DNA of 64,000 bases from Arthrobacter sp. GMC3 (GTDB lineage: Bacteria > Actinomycetota > Actinomycetes > Actinomycetales > Micrococcaceae). Location: contig NZ_PJIO01000009.1 of NCBI RefSeq assembly GCF_002929305.1, positions 163,260-227,259 of the forward strand. Reading direction: 5' to 3'. The notes beneath the pieces were generated by a model. It ran no database searches, was not told the DNA's origin, and worked only from the letters and a program-made list of their open reading frames with translations. Position numbers and translations under genes: made by a program. The stretch's first letter is position 1, and the number at the start of each line of letters is the position of its first letter. Shown piece after piece: positions 18,241 to 27,268 of the stretch.

Positions 18241-19095
18241 GTGAAAGAATTTACGGCACCCAGTCAGCAAACCCCCGCCGAGTCCGATCCGGCACTTCAC
18301 CGCCACCCATGGAACCGCTACGTGGCCATGGGCGACTCTTTTACCGAAGGAATCGGCGATCCCGAACCCAGCAGCCCCGGCGGCTACCGAGGCTGGGCAG
18401 ACAGGCTCGCCGAGGAACTGAGCCGCGACCGCGACGATTTTCGCTACGCCAATTTGGCCATCCGAGGCCGACTCATGGGGCAAATCCTCAGCGAACAGCT
18501 GGAACCAGCTTTGGCGCTCAAGCCGGATCTGCTGAGCATCTCCGCAGGCGGCAACGACCTGATCCGCCCGGGCTCCGACCCCGATTCCCTGGCCGATTCC
18601 TTGGATGCTGCAGTGGGCAAGATGACGGCGGCCGGCGCTACCGTATTGCTGTTCAACGGCCCGGACATTCGTGACACTCCCGTGCTGGGCATGGTCCGCG
18701 GTCGAGTGGCCATTTACAACGAGAACCTGCGCACCATCGCTTCCCGGCATGACGCCGTGGTGGCGGACATGTGGTCCCTGCGTCAGCTAACAGACCCGCA
18801 AATGTGGGCCGATGACCGTTTGCACTTCTCTCCGCTTGGCCACCACACCATCGCCATCATGGCCTTGAACGCGCTCAACGTCCCCCATGGGCTCCTCCCC
18901 CGGTTACCCAAACCGCTACCCCCGCAGAAGTGGCAGACTGCACGGGCCGAGGACCTGGTCTGGGCTAGGGAGTTCCTTGTCCCGTGGGTGCTGCGCAGGC
19001 TACGCCACCAGTCCTCCGGCGACGGTATCACCCCCAAGCGCCCCACCCCGGGACCGGTCTTTGGCCCAGACGTACTGCACGGAGCCGAGGGCTAG
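18241..19095 (+). CDS. SGNH/GDSL-type hydrolase
   Basis: Esterase/lipase-like enzyme of 284 residues. Block I is GDSFTEGIGD with nucleophile Ser33; block III is ISAGGNDLIRPGSD (GGND, oxyanion Asn); block V is DRLHFSPLGHHTIA (catalytic D and H). There is no signal peptide, so it is probably cytoplasmic. The C-terminal 70 residues are basic and proline-rich. The GTG start follows GGATGGGAGG. It overlaps the stop of the convergent efflux gene by 4 nt. Confidence 0.9.
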   Translation: MKEFTAPSQQTPAESDPALHRHPWNRYVAMGDSFTEGIGDPEPSSPGGYRGWADRLAEELSRDRDDFRYANLAIRGRLMGQILSEQLEPALALKPDLLSISAGGNDLIRPGSDPDSLADSLDAAVGKMTAAGATVLLFNGPDIRDTPVLGMVRGRVAIYNENLRTIASRHDAVVADMWSLRQLTDPQMWADDRLHFSPLGHHTIAIMALNALNVPHGLLPRLPKPLPPQKWQTARAEDLVWAREFLVPWVLRRLRHQSSGDGITPKRPTPGPVFGPDVLHGAEG

Positions 19096-20735
19096 GCGCG
19101 GTGGCGGGCCGCGCTCTCTGGGGAGGGCTCGGCTGGGGGTTCCACGCTGATCACACTCGCCCTTTCGACGGCGTGTTGACCCCAGTGTTCGGGCGGCGGT
19201 TCGGCGGCCGACTCCTCGGCTGGTACGGCCCCGGCTACGCCCTCTCCCAGTCCCGTATGCTCATCGGCTAGCGATTGGCCTTGCCCGCGACGCCGGAACA
19301 GCAAGGCCGCTAGGATTGCGCCGAAGGCGAAGAAGCCGGCACCCCACCAGTAGGCGACGGCGTAGCTGTGGACGGCTGCCTGGGCGGCAATTTCCGCGGT
19401 TGGCGGCACGTGCGCAGCCAGATAGCTGGTGGCGGCCGTGGCAGCCAGGGTGTTCAGCAGGGCCGTGCCGATGGACCCGCCCACCTGCTGGCTCGTATTC
19501 ACCAGTGCGGAGGCGACGCCGGCGAACTCGCGATCGACACCATACGTGGCGGTTTGGATGGATGCTGGCATGATCGAGCCGATGCCGAACCCCAGGATCA
19601 TCAGCGGCGGCAGGAGGTCGCTGGCGTAATTACTGTCCAGGTTCAGCCGGGTCAGGTAGGCCATGCCTACGGCGGCAAGGACCATGCCAAAAGGAACCAT
19701 GATTTTTGGCCCGAACCGTGGCAAGAAGATGTTGGTCGACAGCTGCGCGGCCAGGACCAGCATGCCGATCATGGGCAAGAAGCCGATGCCCGTCTGAATG
19801 GGTGAATAGTGCAGGGACGTCTGAACGTAGTAGGTAACGAACAAGAAGATGCCAAACATGCCAGCACCGGCGATCAGCACCGAGGCGTAGGCGGCGCCGC
19901 GGTTGCGGTCCAGCACAATATGCAGCGGCAGGATCGGGTGCGCGGCGCGGCGCTGCCAGAGCACGAAGGCGACCAGCAGCACGACGGCCCCGGTGAGCAT
20001 GCCCCAGGTCTGCGGCGCATGCCATCCATCGGTTTCGGCGTTGGAGAAACCGTAGACGAGCCCAAACAGTGCACCGGAAACCAAGACGGTCCCCGGGATG
20101 TCGAGCTTGGGCCGTGGGCCGTGAACCGTTGCGTGACTGACGAAGATGCTGGCACCGATCACCGCAAAGATGGCGATGAAGACGTTGATGTACAGGTTCC
20201 AGCGCCAGTTGAAGTCCTCGGTCAGGAACCCGCCGAGCAGAAGCCCCACGGCACCCCCGGCCCCGGCGATGGCACCGAAGACGCCAAAGGCGCGGGCCCG
20301 CTCCTTGGGAATGGTGAACGTGGTGGTCAGCACTGCCAGAGCCGTGGGAGCTAGCAACGCCCCGAAGGCGCCCTGCAGTGCGCGGGCGAAGACCAGCATG
20401 CCGAAGCTGCCTGCGGCACCGCCCAGCGCGGAGGCCCCGGCGAAGCCGATCAGGCCGATGATGAAAGTACGTTTTCGGCCCATCAGATCGGAGAGCCGCC
20501 CGCCCAGCAGCAACAGGCTGCCGAAGGCCAGGGAGTAGGCGGTGATAATCCATTGGCGGTCTCCATTGGTGAAACCAAGATCGCGCTGCGCGGAGGGAAG
20601 AGCAATGTTGACGACGGTCGAATCCAGTACGACCATCAATTGCGCAAGGGCCACTGTGGTCAGCGTCCACCAGCGTCGCGTGGACACCACTGAGGCGTCC
20701 CGTTCATCCTTTTCGAGGGTTCGAATTTGTGACAT
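19092..20735 (-). CDS. DHA2-family MFS drug efflux transporter
   Basis: Drug:H+ antiporter of 547 residues with about 14 transmembrane helices, EmrB/QacA type. Motif D1 appears as MVVLDSTVVNIALPSAQ, motif A as GGRLSDLMGRKRTF, and motif C region as GAIAGAGGAVGLLLGGFL. A hydrophilic C-terminal tail of about 60 residues is rich in Glu, Pro and Ala. The start at 20735 is preceded by TATAGT seven nt away and no ribosome-binding site, so the mRNA may be leaderless. It is divergent from a TetR gene that very likely represses it. Confidence 0.92.
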   Translation of the reverse strand: MSQIRTLEKDERDASVVSTRRWWTLTTVALAQLMVVLDSTVVNIALPSAQRDLGFTNGDRQWIITAYSLAFGSLLLLGGRLSDLMGRKRTFIIGLIGFAGASALGGAAGSFGMLVFARALQGAFGALLAPTALAVLTTTFTIPKERARAFGVFGAIAGAGGAVGLLLGGFLTEDFNWRWNLYINVFIAIFAVIGASIFVSHATVHGPRPKLDIPGTVLVSGALFGLVYGFSNAETDGWHAPQTWGMLTGAVVLLVAFVLWQRRAAHPILPLHIVLDRNRGAAYASVLIAGAGMFGIFLFVTYYVQTSLHYSPIQTGIGFLPMIGMLVLAAQLSTNIFLPRFGPKIMVPFGMVLAAVGMAYLTRLNLDSNYASDLLPPLMILGFGIGSIMPASIQTATYGVDREFAGVASALVNTSQQVGGSIGTALLNTLAATAATSYLAAHVPPTAEIAAQAAVHSYAVAYWWGAGFFAFGAILAALLFRRRGQGQSLADEHTGLGEGVAGAVPAEESAAEPPPEHWGQHAVERASVISVEPPAEPSPESAARHRA

Positions 20736-20738
20736 GTG

Positions 20739-20759
20739 CGACACTATATACGATACTAT
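20739..20759. promoter_or_regulatory. Direct repeat over the efflux gene promoter
   Basis: CGACACTAT-ATA-CGATACTAT are two 9-nt near-identical units with a 12-nt period. They overlap the probable -10 of the MFS gene and lie in the divergent gap to the TetR gene. This is a plausible TetR binding region. Confidence 0.4.
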
Positions 20760-20839
20760 TGAGTTTCGGATCTTAACAGTTTCAGAATTTGCCGTGAATG
20801 GGCAATGAGCGAAAAACACGAGCGAAGGAGACCGCCGCT

Positions 20840-21547
20840 ATGACGCAATCGTTCCTCACCGAAGAGCCGCAACGGGAGGAGCCGACGACGCCTGCCTCCC
20901 CTGCGTCCAAACCGGTGAAGCTGGGCCGCAAACGCGACCACACCCGCGATCCTGCCATCCTTGAAGCCGCCTTGGCTGTCCTTGCCGAAACTGGCTACGA
21001 CGGCATGACCATTGACATGGTGGCGGCCAGGGCCAAGGCGGGCAAGGCCACCTTGTACCGGCGCTGGCCCTCCAAAGCAGAACTGGTTTTGGACGCCGTT
21101 GCCTGCCTGAAGAAGGCTGACACGGATCCGGCACGCCTGCCAGACACCGGAACCCTGCGAGGGGATCTCACCGCCATGATCAAGCCCCACACGATCGAGG
21201 ACGGCGAACGCAAGCTACAGATCATGGCCGGGCTCATGTCCATGCTGAACAGCACTCCTGAATTGGTGGACACGGCTACCGCAGCCATCGTGGACCCCCG
21301 GGTTGCCGTGAACCGTATCTTCTTGCGCCGTGCCGTGGACCGTGGCGAAATCCCTTCCGACTGCGACCTTGAAACGCTGGCACTCGTCTCGCCGTCGATG
21401 GCGGCCTTCCGCGTCTTGGTCTTGAAGAAGACTGTGGACAGGGACTTCCTACTTTCGTTGATCGACGGCGTCATACTGCCAGCGGTCGGCCTTGGCGTGG
21501 GCCCCACTCGGCGGCTAACGGAGGACGGCTCGACCGATACTAGGTAG
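20840..21547 (+). CDS. TetR/AcrR family regulator of the efflux gene
   Basis: Repressor of 235 residues. The helix-turn-helix is ILEAALAVLAETGYDGMTI then GKATLYRRWPSKAELV (typical YRRWPSK recognition helix). The C-terminal domain resembles TetR_C_11/AcrR proteins that sit beside MFS pumps. I start at ATG 20840 because GGAG lies nine nt upstream; the earlier ATG at 20798 lacks one. The divergent layout with the DHA2 pump is the classical pump-repressor pair. Confidence 0.9.
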   Translation: MTQSFLTEEPQREEPTTPASPASKPVKLGRKRDHTRDPAILEAALAVLAETGYDGMTIDMVAARAKAGKATLYRRWPSKAELVLDAVACLKKADTDPARLPDTGTLRGDLTAMIKPHTIEDGERKLQIMAGLMSMLNSTPELVDTATAAIVDPRVAVNRIFLRRAVDRGEIPSDCDLETLALVSPSMAAFRVLVLKKTVDRDFLLSLIDGVILPAVGLGVGPTRRLTEDGSTDTR

Positions 21548-21640
21548 GGAGCGCCGTGGCAAACATCGGACTGTCAGGCAAGCGGACTAGGATGAGAAGA
21601 AGCGCGAATTATCTGTGCGCCAATATGGAAGAGGTGCGTT

Positions 21641-22072
21641 GTGCTCAGTGTTCTCAACCTAGAGGCGGCAGGTGATCTGGCCGCGGCATCGTCGAGTTCG
21701 GCAGGGCTCCAGCCATGGTTCGTTTTCATCATTATTGCCGTGGTGCTGTTGTCCAGCTTCGTCAGGGCGGCCAGTCGCAAGAGGCGCACCCGCGACGCCG
21801 GCCAGTACGCACCCGCCTCCCCTACGGGAAAGCCCGGCGTTGCACACCAGGCAACCCCGGTTCCCTACGCAGGAACCCTCCTCAACGGTGTCCCGATGAA
21901 AAATTACGACTCCGCACACGGGCACCAAACCGGAGGTTTCGCCAACGAGCGAATGCGCGCCGAGGCCGAGCTCAAGCGCCAGCTTGATGCCCTGGACACG
22001 GCCCGACGCATCGGCCAGGTCACAGCCGAGCAGTACGCCGTCCACCGCGATGCGATCTTCAAGGCGTTCTAG
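21641..22072 (+). CDS. Single-pass membrane protein with SHOCT-like C terminus
   Basis: Protein of 143 residues. One transmembrane helix near 25-42 (PWFVFIIIAVVLLSSFV) is followed by a basic, disordered stretch. The C terminus (LKRQLDALDTARRIGQVTAEQYAVHRDAIF) fits the short SHOCT-type oligomerisation motif. GTG start with GAGG six nt upstream. Function unknown. It may share a transcript with nothing; the nearest plus-strand gene is TetR, 93 nt away. Confidence 0.72.
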   Translation: MLSVLNLEAAGDLAAASSSSAGLQPWFVFIIIAVVLLSSFVRAASRKRRTRDAGQYAPASPTGKPGVAHQATPVPYAGTLLNGVPMKNYDSAHGHQTGGFANERMRAEAELKRQLDALDTARRIGQVTAEQYAVHRDAIFKAF

Positions 22073-22079
22073 GCAGCCG

Positions 22080-22109
22080 CGCACCCGCGCTAGTTAACGC
22101 CAGGGTGCG
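22080..22109. terminator. Hairpin after the SHOCT-like gene
   Basis: CGCACCC and GGGTGCG form a 7-bp stem with a 16-nt loop, beginning about 8 nt after the stop codon. No U-tract follows, so it is only a candidate terminator. Confidence 0.35.
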
Positions 22110-22152
22110 GGTTCCGGAAGCGGAACGTAGTGAGCGCATGGATTGCCGCGGT

Positions 22153-22455
22153 TCAGTCGCGCAGTGGTGATCCGATGACGTCGAAACGAAACCCGCCAAA
22201 AGTGCCCGAAAGGAGCGGTCGTGCGGCCGCTATCGATGCTTGGACCTCGGGCAAGTTGAGGGATGCTTGATGCGCCTCGGCGCTCTCCCATAACTCCACG
22301 ACAAAGACCGTGTCGGGGTCCGCGTCATTGATTCCAACCTCATACGCCAAGCACCCGATCCCCCTGAGGGTGTCGCTGCGCTGCGTGAGTTGAGCAACTA
22401 ACTCATCCCGTTTCCCGGGGAGGACACCAAGCGTGCCTGCATTTGCGAAGGTCAT
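22153..22455 (-). CDS. ABM-fold monooxygenase (putative quinol monooxygenase)
   Basis: Small dimeric ferredoxin-like barrel protein of 100 residues, antibiotic biosynthesis monooxygenase family. Typical elements: GTLGVLPGKRDELVAQL, then CLAYEVGINDADPDTVFVVE, LWESAEAHQASLNLPEV. Relatives oxidise quinols or anthrones without cofactors, or degrade heme; many have unknown substrates. It stands alone. No strong ribosome-binding site precedes the start. Confidence 0.83.
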   Translation of the reverse strand: MTFANAGTLGVLPGKRDELVAQLTQRSDTLRGIGCLAYEVGINDADPDTVFVVELWESAEAHQASLNLPEVQASIAAARPLLSGTFGGFRFDVIGSPLRD

Positions 22456-22525
22456 GCCATGAGGTTAGCAGCCGCCCCTGTACCCGCCAATCGAACGGCA
22501 AGTGCTTGAACGCCCGCTAGTCGGC

Positions 22526-23554
22526 TCACGTCAGCGTCTGTTCTAGGTATTGCTCTTTTTCGTTGAACACCAGATGGCCTTGGGCTCCGTTGATGATGGG
22601 GAGTTGTGGTGGAACGTGGCCGCATTCGACATTGCCAATAATGGGTACGCCTAGCGTTCCTAAGGCATCAAGGACGGCCGCGGGCTGGGTTAGAGATGGA
22701 GAGTCAGGGGCGCCGGTCCGTCCCACGAGGATGGCCTTGGCGCCGTCGAAGAATCCGGCCAAGCGCATGCCGTGGAGATGACGGCAAATCGTGGTCGCAT
22801 CAACACCGGAAGCTTCTACGTAGACGATGAGAGAATCTCTGGGGCCCTCTCGCAACGCTTTGGTGTTGAGGTAGGGGGTGCCAGCGAGATTGGCCATCGT
22901 CTCTATGCAGCCGCCGATCAGGCGGCCTGAAACACCCACAGGTTCCTGGCCCTGGTCGAGCCGTTCCCAGACCCCAGTGCCGTTCCATGCTTGTTCCGTG
23001 ACTTCGGGCTTATTTTCCCAATCGTCCCAATCGTTAACGCGGTGAACGCCCGGAGACGACTGTTTGAATATTGAGCCCGCAGGGAGCGAGGCAATATCTA
23101 TCCATGACATCAGTGAGTCCGGGACAAGGTACGGAGTGTCCATGAGGTTGCTGCCGTGAAGAGTTGCCATTCCTGTCAGCAGCGTGATCGGGGTGAGCAG
23201 GGTTGAAATGTCGGAGTACCCTACGAACCAGCTTGGTTCGGCAAGCGCGAGGGCATCGAAATCCAGGTGCGGAATAAGGTCGATGGCCACTGTCCCGCCC
23301 CATGGGGGAACAATGGCTTTGATCGTGGGGTCCAAGAGCATCCGCATTAGCTCTGCGGCGCGCTGTTCAGCAGGTGCACTGGTGTGCGTGGAACCGTCTA
23401 GACAATCACCGATATCGACCGTGAAACCACGGTCACGCAATTGTCTTACTGCAAAGTGAAGGCGTCCCAAAAGCGGTTCGGGTACACCGCTTGACGGTGC
23501 TGTCACGCCAATGACGGCGCCCGGTACCAACGGCCGGGGGTATCGAATCTCCAT
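22526..23554 (-). CDS. S66-family LD-carboxypeptidase (MccF-like)
   Basis: Serine peptidase of 342 residues. Seen: N-terminal GAVIGVTAPSSGVPEP, PPWGGTVAIDLIPHLDFD, nucleophile in WFVGYSDIS, GGCIETMANLAGTPYL (catalytic Glu) and GNVECGHVPPQLPI (catalytic His). This architecture covers both murein tetrapeptide LD-carboxypeptidases and MccF enzymes that inactivate microcin C. The IDLIPHLD stretch and length fit the MccF-like branch, but that is a weak preference. There is no signal peptide, so it is cytoplasmic: peptidoglycan recycling or self-immunity. Confidence 0.88.
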   Translation of the reverse strand: MEIRYPRPLVPGAVIGVTAPSSGVPEPLLGRLHFAVRQLRDRGFTVDIGDCLDGSTHTSAPAEQRAAELMRMLLDPTIKAIVPPWGGTVAIDLIPHLDFDALALAEPSWFVGYSDISTLLTPITLLTGMATLHGSNLMDTPYLVPDSLMSWIDIASLPAGSIFKQSSPGVHRVNDWDDWENKPEVTEQAWNGTGVWERLDQGQEPVGVSGRLIGGCIETMANLAGTPYLNTKALREGPRDSLIVYVEASGVDATTICRHLHGMRLAGFFDGAKAILVGRTGAPDSPSLTQPAAVLDALGTLGVPIIGNVECGHVPPQLPIINGAQGHLVFNEKEQYLEQTLT

Positions 23555-23615
23555 GGACTAATACTTGCATGGGGCCACGCCGCGTGCTTGACCGTAGGTG
23601 GAAGGCCAAATGCCC

Positions 23616-24434
23616 CTAGCCTCGTCTTTCGGCGATCCCGCCCACGGTCGTATATGCGAGAACGAATTCGCCACCGATCGCGTCAATTGTGGCCCCCAAA
23701 CCGGCCAGAAGGGCTTCGAGCTTCTCTTGGGGCAGGCGATTAATGCCGCCGGAGGTCGATGTCTGCTCCAACCACGCGTCGCGGCTGATGGTCGCCTCCC
23801 AGTCGACGGCGACGCTCTCGAATGGATGGAAAGCGTTGGTGGCTTGGATCCCCGCCTCGGCCGCGTCAATGATCCCGTTGTAGGCACCGCGCCGCAGCGC
23901 TGTTGCCCACGGGTTGAATGGGAGCCCGGTTTCGAGTGAAGCGAAGACCTTCCCGAACTGCGCCGCGAGTTCGGCCGGCGGGCGAGCCTCGTTCCAGAAC
24001 AGGACCAAAAAGCCGCCGGGCCGGAGCACGTCAGCAGCCCTGGCAGCCCCCGCGACGGGGTCCACCCAATGCCAGGCCTGCCCGGAGATGAGACCGTCAA
24101 ACATGCGGCCAGCAGCATCCCAGTCCTCGAACCGCGCTACCTCGACGTCGAAACCCTGGAGGCGGGCGAACTCGGCCATGCGCGGGTCAGCTTCTACGCC
24201 GAGCACCGTGAACCCGCGATCGCTGAACGGCCGCGACGAAATGCCGGTGCCGATGCCGACGTCAAGAATCGCCCTGCCGGGCAGGCGGCGGGCGATCTCG
24301 TCAATGAACATGTCCGGGTAGTGCGGTCGGGTCCGATCGTAGCGGGCGGCATCGTCACCGAAGGACTCAGCCATCTCGCGCCGTTGGGGCGATGCGCCAC
24401 CCTGAGAAGGAGGCGATGCAGGTGTAGTGACCAT
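23616..24434 (-). CDS. Class I SAM-dependent methyltransferase
   Basis: 272 residues, Methyltransf_11 type. Motif I is AILDVGIGTGISSRPF, motif post-I VLGVEADPRMAEFA, and FDGLISGQAWHWVDP is characteristic of the UbiE-like small-molecule group with a SxxAxHW motif. The C-terminal region is variable. It is upstream of the LD-carboxypeptidase on the same strand (61-nt gap). Substrate unknown. Confidence 0.87.
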   Translation of the reverse strand: MVTTPASPPSQGGASPQRREMAESFGDDAARYDRTRPHYPDMFIDEIARRLPGRAILDVGIGTGISSRPFSDRGFTVLGVEADPRMAEFARLQGFDVEVARFEDWDAAGRMFDGLISGQAWHWVDPVAGAARAADVLRPGGFLVLFWNEARPPAELAAQFGKVFASLETGLPFNPWATALRRGAYNGIIDAAEAGIQATNAFHPFESVAVDWEATISRDAWLEQTSTSGGINRLPQEKLEALLAGLGATIDAIGGEFVLAYTTVGGIAERRG

Positions 24435-24536
24435 GCGCCCACCCTAAGTGGGCCTGTGGTCACGGGTCAACGGATCGGGGGCAGGCCAGAGTCGCGCTCC
24501 ACCGGACTCTCCGCCCCACCGCGAAGGGCCGTTGAG

Positions 24537-25754
24537 CTAGTCCGTGAAGAAGGACTCCCGGAGCAGCTTTCCTACGGTGGCCACCTCGGTCAAGAAGCCA
24601 TCGTGGCCGATCGCAGAATCGATCCGATGCACTTCCACATCACCCGGCAGTGCTGCCGCCAACTCGTGCGACTGCGACGGGAAGTAGAGCCTGTCACTGT
24701 TGACCGCCGCGATGAGGAACTCGACACCCTCGGTCCGTGCCAGCGCCTGTTCCAACGTGCCCCGTCCGCGCGTGACATCGTGGCTCATGAGCGCCTCGGT
24801 GATGGCAATGTAACTGTTCGCATCGAAGCGGCCCACGAGTTTACGTGCCTGGTGGTCCAGGTAACTTTCCACCTGGTACCGCTCGGCGAAGGAGTTGGAT
24901 GCGGCAGGGCGCAGGCGTCCGTGGCTGAGCGGGTTTTCTCCCGGCTGGACACTGCGCCCAAAGCGTTGCTCCATCTCGGACTCGGAACGGTACGTGATGT
25001 GGGCAATCCGACGGGCCAGCCCCAGCCCTGCGGTGGGGGCGGCGCCGTCGTAGTAGTCCCCGCCAGCAAAGGCCGGGTCCTGACGAATGGCCAACACCTG
25101 TGCCTGTGAGAACGCTATCTGCTCGGCGGTACTTGCGGCACAAGATGCCACCACGGCGCACCGTTGGACACGTTCGGGGAAGGTGACCGCCCATTCCAGG
25201 GCCCTAGCGCCACCCATGGATCCACCCACCACCGCATGCCAGAAGGTGATCCCGAGCAGGTCAGCGAGCCGCGCCTCCGCCGCCACCGAATCACGGATGG
25301 TGACGAACGGGAAGCGCGAACCGTAAGGCGCGCCGTCGTCGGCAATACTGGAGGGTCCGGTGGAGCCGTAGCAGCCACCGAGCATGTTGGCGGCCAGCAC
25401 AAAGTACTTGGTGGTGTCGATGGCCTCGCCGGGGCCCACCAGGCCTTCCCACCAGCCGTCTTCCTCGGATTCACCGCGGCTAACATGCGTGCTGCCGGTT
25501 AGGGCATGCTGGATCAACACGGCGTTGGTGCCCTCGGCATTGAGCGTGCCCCAGCATTCGAACGCCATGGTGACCGAGGGCAATTCGCCGCCGGCTTCTA
25601 ACTCGAGCGTACCGATCTGCAGGGAGCGCAAAACTCCTCCGCCTAGGCCCACACCGGCAGACCAGGGAGCGCCCACGGAGCTGGTTTCCACCGCTGGTCC
25701 CGTCTCAGGCGAAAACACGTCCACCTCCCCTACCGCTTGTCCCACCGAACTCAC
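24537..25754 (-). CDS. metX: Homoserine O-acetyltransferase
   Basis: Acetyl-CoA + homoserine to O-acetylhomoserine, first committed step of methionine synthesis; 405 residues. Alpha/beta hydrolase fold with nucleophile Ser179 in VVGGSMGGARALEW, the NMLGGCYGSTGPSS block, and C-terminal HRIDSAIGHDGFLTE with catalytic Asp and His. GTG start overlaps the metY stop by 4 nt (GTGA), so it is coupled to metY and shares its riboswitch. The N-terminal 35 residues extend beyond the usual domain. Confidence 0.96.
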   Translation of the reverse strand: MSSVGQAVGEVDVFSPETGPAVETSSVGAPWSAGVGLGGGVLRSLQIGTLELEAGGELPSVTMAFECWGTLNAEGTNAVLIQHALTGSTHVSRGESEEDGWWEGLVGPGEAIDTTKYFVLAANMLGGCYGSTGPSSIADDGAPYGSRFPFVTIRDSVAAEARLADLLGITFWHAVVGGSMGGARALEWAVTFPERVQRCAVVASCAASTAEQIAFSQAQVLAIRQDPAFAGGDYYDGAAPTAGLGLARRIAHITYRSESEMEQRFGRSVQPGENPLSHGRLRPAASNSFAERYQVESYLDHQARKLVGRFDANSYIAITEALMSHDVTRGRGTLEQALARTEGVEFLIAAVNSDRLYFPSQSHELAAALPGDVEVHRIDSAIGHDGFLTEVATVGKLLRESFFTD

Positions 25755-27067
25755 GCCGATTTTGCTGCGCGGAATCCGGCTTCAAGGTCGGCAAGGATGT
25801 CTTCAATACCTTCCAAGCCCACCGAGAGGCGGACCAGTCCGGGGCGGACACCGGCCGCCAACTGCTCTTCAGGCGACAACTGTGCGTGGGTGGTCGACGC
25901 CGGGTGGATGACCAAGGAGCGCACGTCACCGATGTTGGCGACGTGGGAGTGCAACTCCAGGCCGTCGACGAAACGCTTGCCGGCCTCGGCACCGCCGACG
26001 ATGTCGAAGGCGATGACTGCACCGGTGCCCTTGGGTCCGTACTTGCGGCCACGCTCAAACCACGGGCTTGAGGGGATGCCGGCATAGGCCACGGCCTCGA
26101 CGTTCTCATTTTCTTCAAGCCAGGTGGCCACGGCCACGGCGTTGCTGACATGCCGTTCAACGCGAAGGCTCAGCGTCTCAATGCCCTGGGCGATGAGGAA
26201 CGCGTTGAACGGCGCCACGGCCGAGCCGAGGTCGCGCAGCAGCTGGACCCGGGCCTTGAGGATGTAGGCAAGGTTGGCGCCCAGGGCGCTTCCCACGCCC
26301 AGATCGCGCGCATAGACAAGACCGTTGTAGCTGGCATCCGGGGTGTTGAAACCGGGGAACTTTTCCGGGTTGGCGCCGAAGTCGAACTTCCCGCCGTCGA
26401 CAATCACACCGGCGATGGCGCTGCCGTGGCCGCCCAAGTACTTGGTGGCGGAGTGGATGACGATGTCCGCACCCCACTCCAGGGGGCGGATCAGGTAGGG
26501 GCTGGCGAGGGTGTTGTCCACCAAAAGGGGCACGCCGGCCTCGTGAGCGATGGCGCTGACGCCTTCGATGTCCAGCACGTCCTGGCGCGGGTTGGAGACG
26601 ACCTCGCCGAAGAAGGCCTTGGTGTTGGGCTTGACGGCTGCGCGCCACTGGTCAAGGTTGTCGGGGTCAGCCACGAAGGTGACCTCGATGCCGAGCTTCC
26701 GCAACGTGTTCGCCAGCAGGTTGTACGTGCCGCCGTAGATGCTGGGGCTGGAGACAATATGGTCCCCTGCCTCGGCCAGGTTCAGGATTGCGAACGTGGT
26801 GGCCGCCTGACCGGAGGCGAGCAGCAACGCGCCGACGCCGCCCTCAAGGCTGGCAATGCGCTGTTCGACGGCGTCCTGGGTAGGGTTGCCGATGCGCGTG
26901 TAGATCGGTTCCAGTTCTGCCAGGGCGAAACGGGCTGCGGCGCTTTCCGCAGACGGGAACACGAACGATGATGTCTGGTAGATCGGCAGGGCACGGGCAC
27001 CGGTGGTGACATCGGGCTCCTGGCCCACGTGGATCTGACGGGTTTCAAATGACCAAGCGTTGTTCAT
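25751..27067 (-). CDS. metY: O-acetylhomoserine sulfhydrylase
   Basis: PLP enzyme converting O-acetylhomoserine and sulfide to homocysteine; 438 residues from ATG 27067, which has AGGA eight nt upstream. Cys/Met metabolism fold: FETRQIHVGQEPDVTTGARA at the N terminus, YTRIGNPTQDAVEQRIASLE, and the PLP lysine in IVIHSATKYLGGHG. It is the first gene of metY-metX and lies directly downstream of a SAM-IV-type riboswitch, so it is expected to be off when S-adenosylmethionine is plentiful. Confidence 0.96.
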   Translation of the reverse strand: MNNAWSFETRQIHVGQEPDVTTGARALPIYQTSSFVFPSAESAAARFALAELEPIYTRIGNPTQDAVEQRIASLEGGVGALLLASGQAATTFAILNLAEAGDHIVSSPSIYGGTYNLLANTLRKLGIEVTFVADPDNLDQWRAAVKPNTKAFFGEVVSNPRQDVLDIEGVSAIAHEAGVPLLVDNTLASPYLIRPLEWGADIVIHSATKYLGGHGSAIAGVIVDGGKFDFGANPEKFPGFNTPDASYNGLVYARDLGVGSALGANLAYILKARVQLLRDLGSAVAPFNAFLIAQGIETLSLRVERHVSNAVAVATWLEENENVEAVAYAGIPSSPWFERGRKYGPKGTGAVIAFDIVGGAEAGKRFVDGLELHSHVANIGDVRSLVIHPASTTHAQLSPEEQLAAGVRPGLVRLSVGLEGIEDILADLEAGFRAAKSA

Positions 27068-27088
27068 GGCAATTTCCTTCAACACTGG

Positions 27089-27107
27089 GGGCCTACGACT
27101 TCGGCCC
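27089..27107 (-). promoter_or_regulatory. metY: Hairpin between riboswitch and metY start
   Basis: In the transcript, GGGCC and GGCCC pair around a 9-nt loop about 20-40 nt before the start codon. It is a plausible part of the riboswitch expression platform that could affect access to the AAGGA ribosome-binding site. Confidence 0.4.
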
Positions 27108-27157
27108 ACCATTTCCCATGCAGGAAAGATGAGCCTCAGGAGTCCATGGGGCCCGCG

Positions 27158-27268
27158 CTTGCACCGAAACCGGACGGTTCGGTACCAGGTCTTCACCCGG
27201 GGCACCCCACCGCGGTGGAGGGTTGCCGGTCAGCGAGCCGGGGCATTTCGCTGACACTCATGACCTAC
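27158..27268 (-). promoter_or_regulatory. SAM-IV riboswitch controlling metY-metX
   Basis: Read on the minus strand, the leader has AGGTCATGAGTGTCAGCG, CCCCGGCTCGCTGACCGG, CAACCCTCCACCGCGGTGGG and GTGCCCCGGGTGAAGACCT in this order. These are the conserved blocks of the actinobacterial SAM-IV aptamer as I know it. P1 pairs AGGTC (27262-27266) with GACCT (27187-27191). A further hairpin (ACCGAA...TTCGGT, 27162-27186) follows the core. The position, 90 nt before metY, is the standard one. The class was recognised by eye; a covariance-model search would settle it. Confidence 0.85.
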
